Source: Trichobilharzia regenti
Taxonomy: Eukaryota > Platyhelminthes > Trematoda > Strigeidida > Schistosomatidae
Direction: 5' to 3'
NCBI GenBank assembly: GCA_944472135.2
Contig: OX235268.1
Span: forward strand, 5,648,589-5,712,588
DNA length: 64,000 nt
Made by a program: the position numbers and the translations under genes. Shown here in pieces: positions 32,788-42,743 of this stretch; position 1 is the stretch's first letter; each line of letters begins with the position of its first letter. The notes below the pieces were generated by a model. It did not search any database, was not told the origin of the DNA, and saw only the letters and a program-made list of their open reading frames with translations.

Positions 32788-32798
32788 AGTCTTAGAAT

Positions 32799-33065
32799 AG
32801 CCCACACTGAATCGTTATCTGTGATGAGCTCTGGGTAGAATCAGTGTATGGCCTCAATATCAGGCCTGATATACATAGCACATCCTCCTCCTCTACCATA
32901 GTTTCTGTCGCCTCTGAATACATTATGGCTATCAATAGAAATATCTTTATCGCAAATCTGAGGAGTGCACCATGTCTTAGTAATCATTATGAGAGACGGG
33001 TTGCAAATTAAGGACAATGTCGTGAAGTCGAATATTTTGTTTAGTAAGGAGTGAGCATTAATGAA
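32799..33065 (-). pseudogene. CR1-like endonuclease, N-terminal part
   Basis: The minus strand reads NAHSLLNKIFDF, CNPSLIMITKTWC, RGDRNYGRGGGCAMYI and NDSVWAILR, the first half of the APE-type endonuclease. One TGA interrupts it after EAIH. In the usual SLTETW motif the catalytic Glu is replaced by Lys (ITKTW), so nuclease activity is doubtful even without the PLE insertion. Confidence 0.75.
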
Positions 33066-33387
33066 ACAGAATGAGAGAGAGTTAGGGGTGACGGTGAAAT
33101 CTCATATATCTTTAAAAACGTTCTCTCCAGGGTTTATGGCGTCTAGAGCAGATTGTTTGGTGGGTGATAACTCAGATGGTGGCCACTTACTAGCAGTTCT
33201 GGAAAAGTGCCCTAAACCAGTATCAGCACAGGGAGATGTGCTATCGTTTGTTACCCCGGCGGGTGTGAGGTGTTCATAATACCGTGGCTCTAATGCATCG
33301 CCCTCCTATCCGGTGATAAGTGGCTTGACAGTATGTGTGCTATTTGCGTCAATATTGAGGCTGAAATTTCGTGTTGGCTGAGAAAAT
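33066..33387 (-). other. ORF1-ORF2 junction of the CR1-like element
   Basis: No conserved domain was recognised. It lies between the endonuclease start and the end of ORF1, and its base composition is similar to that of both. Confidence 0.4.
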
Positions 33388-34893
33388 TTAGATTGGATGG
33401 GGGGAGGTAAGTATTCCCTGTGGATAGTATGCTGCAGTAGAGTTACGTGTATCGCAGTTATGACTAATATTTTGTGTGTTCAAGTTATTTTCGTAAATAT
33501 TAGTCCATTGACGGTCTTGGGTGGTCTGTATGAGATGGTTTTCGGGGATGTGGTGAGTCAGAAGGCCACCCTTAGGAAACAAGCCTAACCCACTTGTTCC
33601 TTGTTGTAGAGGCCCCTGGATCAAACTTTTATCTATATTAGCCATAGATTGGAGAGTTGTGTCAGGGTAGGTGTATGCCTGCCCGTCGGGCTTTGACTTA
33701 TTTTTAGGGTGCCCAGACATATAGCGTCTGTTGTGTCTATCGGAAGATGATTTGTTCGAGGTTGGATGAACCGACGTGTTACCTCTCTTTTCATTGACGT
33801 TAGATTTATGGCGGTATGAAGACTTATTCTGCTTCCATGGGTCAGCGATATGATTGGAGTTGCTTAAGTTAATGTTATTTGGTTCGCTGCTGAGGAACCT
33901 ATCAGTGACGCGTTTGAGTACAGGTATTCTGGATGGCAGGGTTATTTTACTTCGTTTTGTATGCTCACTAGTCTGAGTGCCACTGGGGGAGGTTATATTT
34001 AATACTACATCCTCGGGCTTAGCCTTTTGCGTAACATTGGTAGTGGTATTAGCGACTGATGGTGATGTGTCTAGCGAGCATAACTCTAAAGATGCATCTA
34101 AGTCTATGACCTTAGTTGCTTCACTGTTGAGTTTACTAGGTAAAGCTTTATTATTTAAGAGTATTTCATTTCCATGCGTGTCTGTAGCATTAGGTTTACT
34201 TAAATGTATGGCGAGAGAGTCTTTTGTAGGACATTCTGCTGTTACGTAAGTTTTTGCGACACTTGGTACACTTGCGCGGCTACGTCTTTGACAGGGCGTT
34301 AGGTCATGAGCAAGTTTAACGTTACCACAAGGTGTAGATGAACTAATTAACTTATTTGACGACTGAAATTTCCTAGCATCATTAGGACTACTGAATTTAA
34401 ACAGCACAGGGCAAGTATACTTTCCCGATTTTTTCCTGAGTCTGATTAGGTGGCAATTCGCTGATGGCATGCCACACGCTTGGAGACATGTCACTTTGAT
34501 TTTGTCCAGAGGCGTCCGATCAGGCAGATTGCAAGCGAGAACGTTGTACGAGGACATGATTCGTTTAGTAACTTCACTGGCTATAAAGTCTAACATACGC
34601 TCAGATTTCAGCAGACTTTCCGGATTAGCATCATGAGTTGGGTTACAAAGAAGCAGTAGTGGCTTAATGGTGTTTGTATTCTCATTTAATTCCTTCACAG
34701 AGTTTCCTAGAGATATAAGGTCCAACTTATTTTGTTCAGCAGTTGCATATACCTCTGACAACAAGTCGGGAACAATGACTTTGGGGACATTGTTGAGGCT
34801 ACGCGGAACGCACAGTGATGTACGTATCTTCTTAGCTGAGTGACCCAAACTATTCTTACGTATGGAAAGCACTCGTTTATTACGTTGTGCCAT
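33388..34893 (-). CDS. CR1-like ORF1 protein
   Basis: An intact 501-codon ORF starting MAQRNKRVLSIRKNSLG. The N-terminus is basic. The middle (residues about 125-215) holds CGMPSANCHLIRLRKKSGKY and TCPVLFKFSSPNDARKF, a layout like the RRM-type RNA-binding fold of non-LTR ORF1 proteins. The C-terminal half is Ser/Asn/Lys-rich and low in complexity. The 37190-38130 ORF is a diverged relative (IRLSKKDLKHPCPTLFRF). Such proteins bind element RNA. Its intactness contrasts with the broken ORF2. Confidence 0.7.
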   Translation of the reverse strand: MAQRNKRVLSIRKNSLGHSAKKIRTSLCVPRSLNNVPKVIVPDLLSEVYATAEQNKLDLISLGNSVKELNENTNTIKPLLLLCNPTHDANPESLLKSERMLDFIASEVTKRIMSSYNVLACNLPDRTPLDKIKVTCLQACGMPSANCHLIRLRKKSGKYTCPVLFKFSSPNDARKFQSSNKLISSSTPCGNVKLAHDLTPCQRRSRASVPSVAKTYVTAECPTKDSLAIHLSKPNATDTHGNEILLNNKALPSKLNSEATKVIDLDASLELCSLDTSPSVANTTTNVTQKAKPEDVVLNITSPSGTQTSEHTKRSKITLPSRIPVLKRVTDRFLSSEPNNINLSNSNHIADPWKQNKSSYRHKSNVNEKRGNTSVHPTSNKSSSDRHNRRYMSGHPKNKSKPDGQAYTYPDTTLQSMANIDKSLIQGPLQQGTSGLGLFPKGGLLTHHIPENHLIQTTQDRQWTNIYENNLNTQNISHNCDTRNSTAAYYPQGILTSPHPI

Positions 34894-35342
34894 TGCTAAA
34901 CACTGATCAGTAAGGTTTAAAGTTAATGCTGTGATAAATTGAAAACAGGTATATGGACAAATAGTATATCGAGTGGATATACATATTAAGTAATGCTACG
35001 GATACGGTATGCAATTTTATTGCTTATAAATAAGCAATAAATTTATAAAGTATTAAACCGTAAAATATAGATTATATAGAAACCAATTATCCTGTAAATT
35101 GATCTTGATATGTAAATCACAAAATAATGGAGTTCTTTATAGTTTTCTTTTGAGTGACGTTGTTTTAAAGTTACAATAAGGAGGATTAGCCCTTCGAAAG
35201 AGTGGATCCAAACTCGATAACTGGCAGTGATATATCTGCAGAATTGGGAGCTAGGGTATAGTATCCACTACAATATTCCAGATATCGATAAAAATATATC
35301 CATGTTATGGGGAGAGATTGTAACGTCCGATCAGAATCGCGC
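34894..35342 (-). other. Possible 5' UTR of the CR1-like element
   Basis: AT-rich, with no coding sequence. The 5' boundary of the element was not identified. The next recognised feature is the palindrome. Confidence 0.3.
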
Positions 35343-35411
35343 GCATCACACAGTGACACAGTATTGTATACTGGATGACGTTTCGAACACAATTTATTGT
35401 TCATAATCATA

Positions 35412-35805
35412 TCAGTTGTGGTCACACGACTTCGAGATTTGATTTTTATAGTTTTCTCTGTCTTCTATTTGTCGTATGGGCAGTAGAATTTTCCATATGT
35501 CTGGGATAGGTGTTGAATCATTCCTAATACATGTATTTGCAGTTGATTCGATAAACAAAGCTTCTGTTATCAATCTCTCCCTATACCCTGTGACATCAGA
35601 TTTTAAAACTGTCATCCTATCCCATCCTATTGTATGGTTGTGTGTAACTGCATGTAGTGCTATAGCTGAACTACTCTCTAGATTTCTTATCCTATTTGGG
35701 TCAACCAATCTAGATATAGCTAGGTTTTCATGTTCGGCTAGTCTGACTGCCCCTGTTGTACTAGTTTGACCTATGCACTTGACCTGACAATCATTGGAGG
35801 CAGGG
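35412..35805 (-). pseudogene. Penelope-like endonuclease fragment (left arm)
   Basis: The minus strand reads CIGQTSTTGAVRLAEHENLA from the central spacer into the arm, where the usual YIG is CIG. It then reads NRIRNLESSSAIALHAVTHN, ITEALFIESTANTC and DIWKILLPIRQ. It includes about 25 codons more of the GIY-YIG core than the right-arm copy does. Confidence 0.75.
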
Positions 35806-35823
35806 TATTAGATAAACCAGATA

Positions 35824-36146
35824 AACATGAAAACCTAGCTATATCTAGATTGGTTGACCCAAATAGGATAAGAAATCTAGAGAGTAGTTCAGCTATAGCA
35901 CTACATGCAGTTACACACAACCATACAATAGGATGGGATAGGATGACAGTTTTAAAATCTGATGTCACAGGGTATAGGGAGAGATTGATAACAGAAGCTT
36001 TGTTTATCGAATCAACTGCAAATACATGTATTAGGAATGATTCAACACCTATCCCAGACATATGGAAAATTCTACTGCCCATACGACAAATAGAAGACAG
36101 AGAAAACTATAAAAATCAAATCTCGAAGTCGTGTGACCACAACTGA
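35824..36146 (+). pseudogene. Penelope-like endonuclease fragment (right arm)
   Basis: This is the mirror copy of the left-arm fragment, truncated just after the GIY-YIG core and starting at KHENLAISRLV. It is open to the TGA at 36144-36146. Its 3' end carries the hairpin TGAACA-ATAAATTG-TGTTCG at 36155-36174, followed by AAACGTC. Confidence 0.75.
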
Positions 36147-36215
36147 TATGATTATGAACAATAAATTGTGTTCGAAACGTCATCCAGTATACAATGCTGT
36201 TTCACTGTGTGATGC

Positions 36216-37190
36216 ATTTAATAAACAAACTAATATGTAACCACATTACTGAATGTGTAGAGAAAGGTCGTTCGGCAGCAACATTATTTCTAGATGTTAG
36301 TAAATCTTTTGATAAGGTCGCACATAACAGACTCATATTGAAACTCCTATCTTATGGAATAAGTGGAAGGCTACTCGAGTGGATAACTTCCTTTCTTACA
36401 GGAAGAGAACAGTTAGTTAAAATCAACCATCACTTGTCTACATCCAAACCAATAACCAGCGGTGTGATACAAGGTAGCGTTCTTCGTCCTACCCTATTCA
36501 TTGTATTCATTAATGAAATTGTCTCTATGATCAAGTATGGCAAGCCGTACCTCTTTGCAGATGACCTCAAAGTTGTCTATGATTTCGACAATAATGATGT
36601 GAATATTGCTAGGAACAAGACCAACAAGACCTAAATAGTCTATGTAACTGGAGTGAAAAGTGGCAGTTAACGTTCAATTCAGCTAAGTCTGGGATAACAT
36701 ACTTCGGAGGTTGGAAACCTAGCATGTGTACGGACGGTAACATGTACGGTAACCTTGTCTCAAACACGAACACAGTCGCAGATCTCGGGGTAACATACTC
36801 AGATCTTACCTTTACTGAACATGCAAATAAAGTGGTATCTGATTGTAAACGTCTAACCGGCTTTGTGCTACGCAACTTTGACACTCCAGAAGCCAGATTG
36901 GCTATATATAAGATATGCATTCGCCCCAAACTTGAATACTGTGCCCACTTATACAGTGGCTTTAAATCAGCAGACAGAAAAAAAGTTGAAAGTGTCCAAG
37001 GATTCCTCACGAAACGCATATTAGGCTATGGTCAGCAAATAGAATACCTTGACAGATGTATTCGACTGGACTTAGAACCCTTATGGTTAAGGAGAGTGAA
37101 GTGCAATTTATTTCTGTTATTCAAAGTTATAGGAAAGCACTGTAACAGTAACTCATCCATAACGTGTGCTATTCCTAAATCGTATGCTCC
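36216..37190 (+). pseudogene. CR1-like RT and C-terminal region (copy C)
   Basis: The + strand reads TECVEKGRSAATLFLDVSKS, SGVIQGSVLRPTLFIVFINE and PYLFADDLKVVYDF (the RT catalytic FADD box) up to 36634. A frameshift near 36620 follows. Then come WQLTFNSAKSG, NTVADLGVTYSDL, KICIRPKLEYCAHL, VQGFLTKRILGYG and EPLWLRRVKCNL. RT fingers upstream are missing: the copy begins exactly at the right edge of the palindrome. Confidence 0.75.
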
Positions 37191-38130
37191 TTGTCAGTGC
37201 ATTCGCCTAAGCAAAAAAGACCTAAAGCATCCTTGTCCTACACTCTTTAGGTTCGACAGGCACATAACAGCTGAACGATTTAAGATGGCCGAAGATCTTC
37301 TGGCTACTGCCACTAAATTCAAGACTATTAAAGTAGTCTCGGATAAAACACCAAACCAAAGGCAAGCAACCAAGAACTCCTTCGATACAAAGTTGACAAC
37401 ACTGAGAAATACATCTGGTATCAGTGCTAAAGTGTCGACGGACACTGAAGCACAGCGAGTCACGTGTATAGTGTTAGGAGAAAATACGGCAAGTAAGAGC
37501 GACCAAAAACTCAGTAAGAGCAGTGCCACTGGGTGCAATCTTAGAGTGCACGAGAGCACATCTCAAAAACCTGCTGACCTACACAAGGTTGACATAGACG
37601 CACAAACTATGGCTGACCAGAAACTACTGGCAGACCACTCTCAATCTGGATCCAAGCCAGAGAGTCCCTCAGTAGAAACCGCAAAAAAGACCACAAAATC
37701 CAGAGTCCCACCCCAGACTTCGACATACCTCCCTCGTAATAAGTCAAATAAGCAGCGTGTCAGTCTAAAAAATGACAAAGCATGGGTAACGAAGCACATT
37801 CCCAAAGACGTCATGCAGCATGTGAGAAGGAATACCCCTTCCCGAACTAGAAGTAACATGCCTAACAATGCACATAACTTGGGAATGCAACGTAGAATGG
37901 ATCCTCAGGATATATGGAGCACTAAACGGGACTCACATAAGCACCGTATTAACGAAAATTCTCGTCCAAACTCTCGTACTATCTATGTTAAACCTCATCA
38001 ACATAATGAGAACAGGTCGACACTTGATCCCCTCAGTAACTTCACTCACACACGTGATGTCAGCCAATATGCACACGGTTATGAAAGCCCCATGAGGTAC
38101 AACTACCAGGGTAACCTTAACACAGGGTAA
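36724..38130 (+). CDS. Fused ORF: CR1-like RT tail joined in frame to an ORF1-like protein
   Basis: A 468-codon ORF made of two unrelated parts of a CR1-like element. Residues 1-155 are the region downstream of RT (RPKLEYCAHL, LTKRILGYG). From about residue 156 (37190) the frame continues into an ORF1-like protein with QCIRLSKKDLKHPCPTLFRF and a long Ser/Thr/Lys/Asn-rich tail. In the family, ORF1 lies upstream of ORF2, so this order is reversed and must reflect two element copies joined by insertion or recombination. Whether it is expressed is unknown. Confidence 0.6.
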   Translation: MCTDGNMYGNLVSNTNTVADLGVTYSDLTFTEHANKVVSDCKRLTGFVLRNFDTPEARLAIYKICIRPKLEYCAHLYSGFKSADRKKVESVQGFLTKRILGYGQQIEYLDRCIRLDLEPLWLRRVKCNLFLLFKVIGKHCNSNSSITCAIPKSYAPCQCIRLSKKDLKHPCPTLFRFDRHITAERFKMAEDLLATATKFKTIKVVSDKTPNQRQATKNSFDTKLTTLRNTSGISAKVSTDTEAQRVTCIVLGENTASKSDQKLSKSSATGCNLRVHESTSQKPADLHKVDIDAQTMADQKLLADHSQSGSKPESPSVETAKKTTKSRVPPQTSTYLPRNKSNKQRVSLKNDKAWVTKHIPKDVMQHVRRNTPSRTRSNMPNNAHNLGMQRRMDPQDIWSTKRDSHKHRINENSRPNSRTIYVKPHQHNENRSTLDPLSNFTHTRDVSQYAHGYESPMRYNYQGNLNTG

Positions 38131-38351
38131 CTAGGTCCAGCAAACTGCAACGCAAATTGCAGAGCAGACCATATATCACCAATAGATGAACGCAGATGCC
38201 AACCCATGGATGCTAAAAGTCAAAACATGCAACAGGATTATTTTCGGCTGCAGCAAACAATAGCCTCCCTCGCTGCACAGTTCATCCAGGAAACAGTACA
38301 CACACTGACTCTATCTCACCTCAGAGCCCCTCCAAACATAACGTAGGGATA
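38131..38351 (+). other. ORF1-ORF2 junction of the second CR1-like copy
   Basis: Short, with no conserved domain seen. It leads into the endonuclease start. Confidence 0.4.
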
Positions 38352-38690
38352 GTGACAAGTAACCATGTTAACCTCTCCTCCAATAACTCTGGTTTACTAA
38401 CAATTATGCTCCTGAATGCTAGATCTCTCCTTAATAAAATAACAACGCTTCGCTGCCTGTCATACATAGAACGGCCAACACTAATAATGGTGACTGAAAC
38501 CTGGCTTACTACTGATATACCTGACACAAAGCTAGTAATAGACAACTACGACATCTATAGGAACGATAGAGTTGACAAAAGAGGAGGCGGTTGTTTAATA
38601 CATGCCTATAAATCCACTAACTCCAATACTTTCAATAACCCAAATACTGACAAACATCCAGAATTTAAGTGGATAAGCATCCACACACCT
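38352..38690 (+). pseudogene. CR1-like endonuclease N-terminal part (copy D)
   Basis: The frame reads LTIMLLNARSLLNKI, RPTLIMVTETWLTTDIPD and DNYDIYRNDRVDKRGGGCLI. These are motifs I and II of the APE endonuclease, here with the ETW glutamate kept. It breaks off near 38690 and is joined directly to the RT-downstream region. Confidence 0.75.
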
Positions 38691-39454
38691 GGCAACCCCA
38701 GTTTAATGTCGACAAATGTGGCTGGCTCTGCATAGGTTGCAACAATTTAGAACTTGACCTGACAATTCAAGGCCATGCACTCTTACGACTGGAATCTGTA
38801 TTGGACCTAGGACTAAAATACTCACATGACTTATCATTTTCTGAACATATCTCCAAACAAGTGTCAAAGTCACGCAGACTTATCGGCTTTCTACTCAGGA
38901 ACTTTTACAGAAATGAGTCCAGAATTCTGTTGTACAAGGTTTGTGTGCGTCCTTTCTTTGATTGCTGTTCATTCGTGTATAGTAGCAAACGCATAGAGGA
39001 CAAATTGAAAGTCGAGGGAGTGCAGAGGTACTTCACATCAAAATAACTCGGAGCCGAAAATGGTGCGAACTACTTCACTAGATGTGACATCCTAGGATTA
39101 GAAACACTATGGCTAAGACGCCTGAGACTAAACTTAACACTTTACTATAAGCTTCTAAACCACTTAGTTTTTACCTCTACTAATGGCATTCGACTTTCAG
39201 ATGACAGTGGCTACAAACTAAGACAAACAAAGGGTACAGTGGCTATCAAACAATGTAAAACAGCTACCAGGCAAAAGTTTTACTTGATTAGGTATGCACA
39301 GATATGGAATAAACTACCAATGGAAATCCGTCAAGCAGGTACATTGGCCTCATTCAAAAAAGTGCTTAACGACAAACTACAAGAGTTTGCAAACGATAGT
39401 AGTCCTAGTTCCTATCTGAGAGCCTCCGAAATTATAGGTCCATTTAATGTATAA
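38691..39454 (+). pseudogene. CR1-like ORF2 C-terminal region (copy D)
   Basis: The frame reads PQFNVDKCGWLCIGC, LESVLDLGLKYSHDLSF, YKVCVRPFFDCCSF and VQRYFTSK, a stop at about 39046, then LETLWLRRLRLNL and QIWNKLPMEIRQAG to 39454. It is homologous to 28023-28784. Copy D therefore lacks most of the endonuclease and the whole RT. Confidence 0.75.
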
Positions 39455-40338
39455 GCTTAAATACTACACCTGTTGTTTTTTGCCTATATTTATAATTTTA
39501 GATAAAACATTAACGATTAAGACACTTACCCTCAAACAGACAAGAAGTTTCGTTTGTAAAACTTCTACCCAACACAATAAGTGGAATAAAACGGACATAA
39601 ACCGACAACATGAAAAAGATATAACTCACCACAACATCACATGGACAGATGTACGCTCGTCGGGCATCTTATATACCTCACCAACCACAACTCAACTTTC
39701 CTAAGATAATGTGATGAACTTATATCCGTAATGTTGCTGAGCAGTTAATATCCAAAACTCCTGTCGGAACAACTAAAATTCAAAAACCCTCCTCATGAGT
39801 AAATACCCACAAGCACTAGAAATCCATTAATTAATGAGTCCAAAGCCTATGTATTTTGCTCCCAACAATGACATTGCAGATCAAATGAGATAAGCAAATC
39901 ACTGATTTCCAAATAACACAAAAATGAACTATAATTCAAGAATTCTGTACACAGTAAAATTATGTATGAAAACTGACTTCAAGCTTTATTTTTTTTCCCA
40001 GGCACTTATAACCCATCCACCAAAGACCTGGTTTTTTTGTTAGTGCGAAGACAATACTTCTGTATTTCCTGATGTGTTGCACTCACTGACAATCTAGCGG
40101 ATTTTTCCAACTATGCACAGAAACGATTGTACATAAGTGAAAAGGATGTTTTATACTATTGGGATTAACATTTATCAAGTGTATGTATAATCTCCAGCGT
40201 ACATGTTAAACATACTCTGCTATCGACTGTAAATTGTGACTGAATAATATGGTCCTATTTCTGTAACAATTTGATGATGCCTGTAAACTGGCGTCCCTCA
40301 TGTACTGCATCATGAGAATAAATTTATTTATTTATGAC
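39455..40338 (+). other. 3' UTR of CR1-like copy D
   Basis: Non-coding. Part of it (39970-40100) matches the 3' UTR of the fragment at 27060-27140 in inverted orientation. It probably ends at AATAAATTTATTTATTTATG near 40338, an A/T-rich short-repeat tail. Confidence 0.5.
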
Positions 40339-40520
40339 TACCTTCTCAAGGTTAACACCCATAAACTCACCACTAGAGCTAACTTTTTCACCATTAAATT
40401 TTGCAAATTTGGAACAAACTACCCTCTGAGATTAGATCCTGTGAAAGGCCTGACAAGTTCAAAAGGAGCCTAAAAAATATGTCCAACCTAGTGCGTATAA
40501 AAGATCTCGGCTGATGGCAG
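40339..40520 (+). pseudogene. CR1-like ORF2 terminal fragment
   Basis: The frame reads QIWNKLPSEIRSCERPDKFK then RSLKNMSNLVRIKDL and a stop, the end of a CR1-like ORF2. It directly follows the tail of copy D. Confidence 0.6.
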
Positions 40521-40635
40521 AGTGGTGAAACAATGACATTTCGATATTTAACTACGGAAAGGACACTAGTTCCTAGACTAACATAATAATAATTACTAAT
40601 TTTGTATGTTCCATTATAGGAATTAGACTGCCATT

Positions 40636-40776
40636 TGTCAATAACGCCTCAAAAGCCGTTAATGCCCAGCGACCGATGAGACGATGACTGGTATATCCAT
40701 GTCTCCGCGAAAATATAGGGAAGTTGGGTTTGAGCAAACAACCAAGAATTGATCGTTCAATCTTCAACTCCATTGA
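40636..40776 (-). repeat. BEL LTR remnant (left)
   Basis: It starts TGTCAATAACGCC and ends CTCCATTGACA. The central part, including the poly(A) signal region, is deleted. Confidence 0.7.
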
Positions 40777-41504
40777 CACTCCCCGGCAAAAAAATGATCC
40801 ATCCCTTTTTTCCTTCACGACCAGTACACGTTGACTTGGATGCCATTGCGAGAACCTGGGTCACACGGACAGAGCTGAAATGGAAAACAAACAGAAAAGC
40901 CAACACAGCACAAGCATACCCACAGCACAATCTTACACATCAATGACGACCTGCGCCTCCAGACAGAGACCTCCTCTTGACATCTTGCAACACAATAGCC
41001 ACTTGCTAGAATGACTCTTGCAGAATACAACGTGACCATAGCACCAACTCATGATACTCTACGCACATCCTCTTATCTACTCACTACCAATTACCACTGA
41101 AATCGCTTGTCACTCATTCTGCCTCAGTTCTACTAGCGGTGACGCATGCGAGCCTCAGTCGTTTACACTCTTTCTCCCCGGCGTGTCGGACCGCAGCTAA
41201 CAATTATCTCCGTGTGCATTTCATTCTCAGCAATAGCCTAGCCTCCCCAGCGTATACGACCCATCTGGTGTCCTTAACATCAATCAATTCATTCACGGAT
41301 GTAGAAGACAAGAAACAACTTCAGAAGTAATCACGACGAAAATTTTAACAAAATTACGCAATAACAACAAGATACGAAGACAACAAGTAAACACAATGAA
41401 TCCAAAATTCACCAATTGATAGAACACACCACACATATATACAAACTGTACACAAAAACTCGCAGTTCATGTCCTGATGGAATTCCTTTGAAGAATCGCA
41501 GGAC

Positions 41505-41846
41505 TTACACCAGTACGCCTACAACCCTTCTCAGGTTGACGCTCCAGGTTGGAAAATCGTCGCAGAGTTCATTTGCTGACTTCCTTCTATGAGCTATATC
41601 CTCAAATCTGAACGGCAACACGCCCATGTCATTGTATCGTAGAATATAGATGACCAACAAACACACGACATATCTCATCAACCAAGTGTAGAAACAGAGT
41701 AATTTACACCAAAGATCCAATATCCAATATCCAATATCGTTTTTACGAGCTAGTATAAACCAATTTGATTTCTTTGTGCTCGCTTCTTGATTGTGAGGTA
41801 TAGGTTCTTGATCTTCGGTAAACTTCTGCGTAGCTTGTCCCGCCAC
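41505..41846 (-). pseudogene. BEL pol remnant (post-RNase H region)
   Basis: A 113-codon stretch containing LWCKLLCFYTWLMRYVV, MGVLPFRFEDI and similar. It aligns with SSWYKLLKAVAWLTRYVTYL and MNVGPLRVEDI of the intact copies, between RNase H and integrase. After EDIAHRRK it jumps to the last codons of integrase (DDFPTWSVN), marking a deletion of most of integrase. Confidence 0.65.
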
Positions 41847-41896
41847 TCGACTGTCGTAGCTTTGGTTGACTCCAAAGGGAGTAGTGCTGGGATTAA

Positions 41897-42667
41897 TTAT
41901 ATGTGGTTTGTAGTATGAGGTATGTTAAGACTGTTACTACTGTGATTGGAGTTGATCCTTTCGCCAGTTAGTCCTTCGGTATTGTCGACAAGAGAAGAGA
42001 GATAGTAATAATAATAATAATAATAATAGTAATAATAATAATAGATATAATTAGTGAAGCTATATTCACTTTCAATTAGTAACTTGAAACTAGAAATGCC
42101 TTGGTTCATGCAAGTCAATTTAACAATTACTCTCTCGTTTACACTTGGCTTATTCTCACTAAACTGAGCAATATCTTTCGTCTTTTCAAACGCACCAATA
42201 CTATCATAGTCATTGCATAAGGCACGTGAGTTCATGGACGTCCATTTCATTGTGGATAAAAACACCAACGATGACTTAGTGACACAAGGTGATGAACTTA
42301 GCAGTGGATCAGAAGCTGTTCTTTTTCGGCTTTCAGATAGTTGTCCAACTGCAAGATTACCACCACTGCTGTCTTTCACTACTAGTTCGGGTTTAGCACT
42401 ATCATCTGATGATAGGTGGGCTACACGCTGATCAATTACACTGACTGTCTCACAAGTATGCACACCTTTTGGAACTGCATCTGCGTTCAATTCTACTTCA
42501 CGTTGTAGTTGTACAGAACCTTTATTTAACTTAGCAGTAGTAGGCATATCCCTCATCTCATAATGATCAACCAAAGACAAATGTGCACTATCATGATCAT
42601 CATCACGAATATATACTTTACCGTCAACTTCATCATTTTCAAACTCTTTAATAACAGAAGTAGACAA
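41897..42667 (-). pseudogene. BEL Gag-protease region remnant with a poly-Tyr run
   Basis: Open for 256 codons but strongly diverged. SVNERVIVKLTCMNQG and the sequence after it can be matched to the segment after the protease site in the intact copies. A (TAA)n microsatellite at 42006-42050 is read as consecutive tyrosines. Downstream sequence to 41897 is not BEL-like. The RT domain is gone. Confidence 0.5.
42006..42050. repeat. (TAA)n microsatellite
   Basis: About 15 units of TAA with one TAG interruption, inside the BEL relic. Confidence 0.85.
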
Positions 42668-42743
42668 TTTTGGTTCCTCCTCACAAATCCTTAGAGGTTT
42701 TATATCTTCACTCTGACTAGTTATACTTTGTAAACTTTTGGAG

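Larger units (their letters stand above)
35343..36215. repeat. Palindrome with 392-bp arms made of two PLE 3' ends
   Basis: Left arm 35343-35734 and right arm 35824-36215 are inverted copies (pairing positions sum to 71558), with two mismatches noticed near the outer ends. The 89-bp centre is unique. Each arm carries the same PLE endonuclease end and the same terminal hairpin, so two 5'-truncated copies stand head to head. Confidence 0.85.

Noticed and set aside
35771..36082. Minus-strand ORF across the right palindrome arm
   Set aside because: It is the reverse reading of a PLE fragment, produced by the palindrome.
41950..42050. Poly-tyrosine protein as a possible new low-complexity domain
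   Set aside because: It is a TAA microsatellite read in one frame within a dead BEL element.
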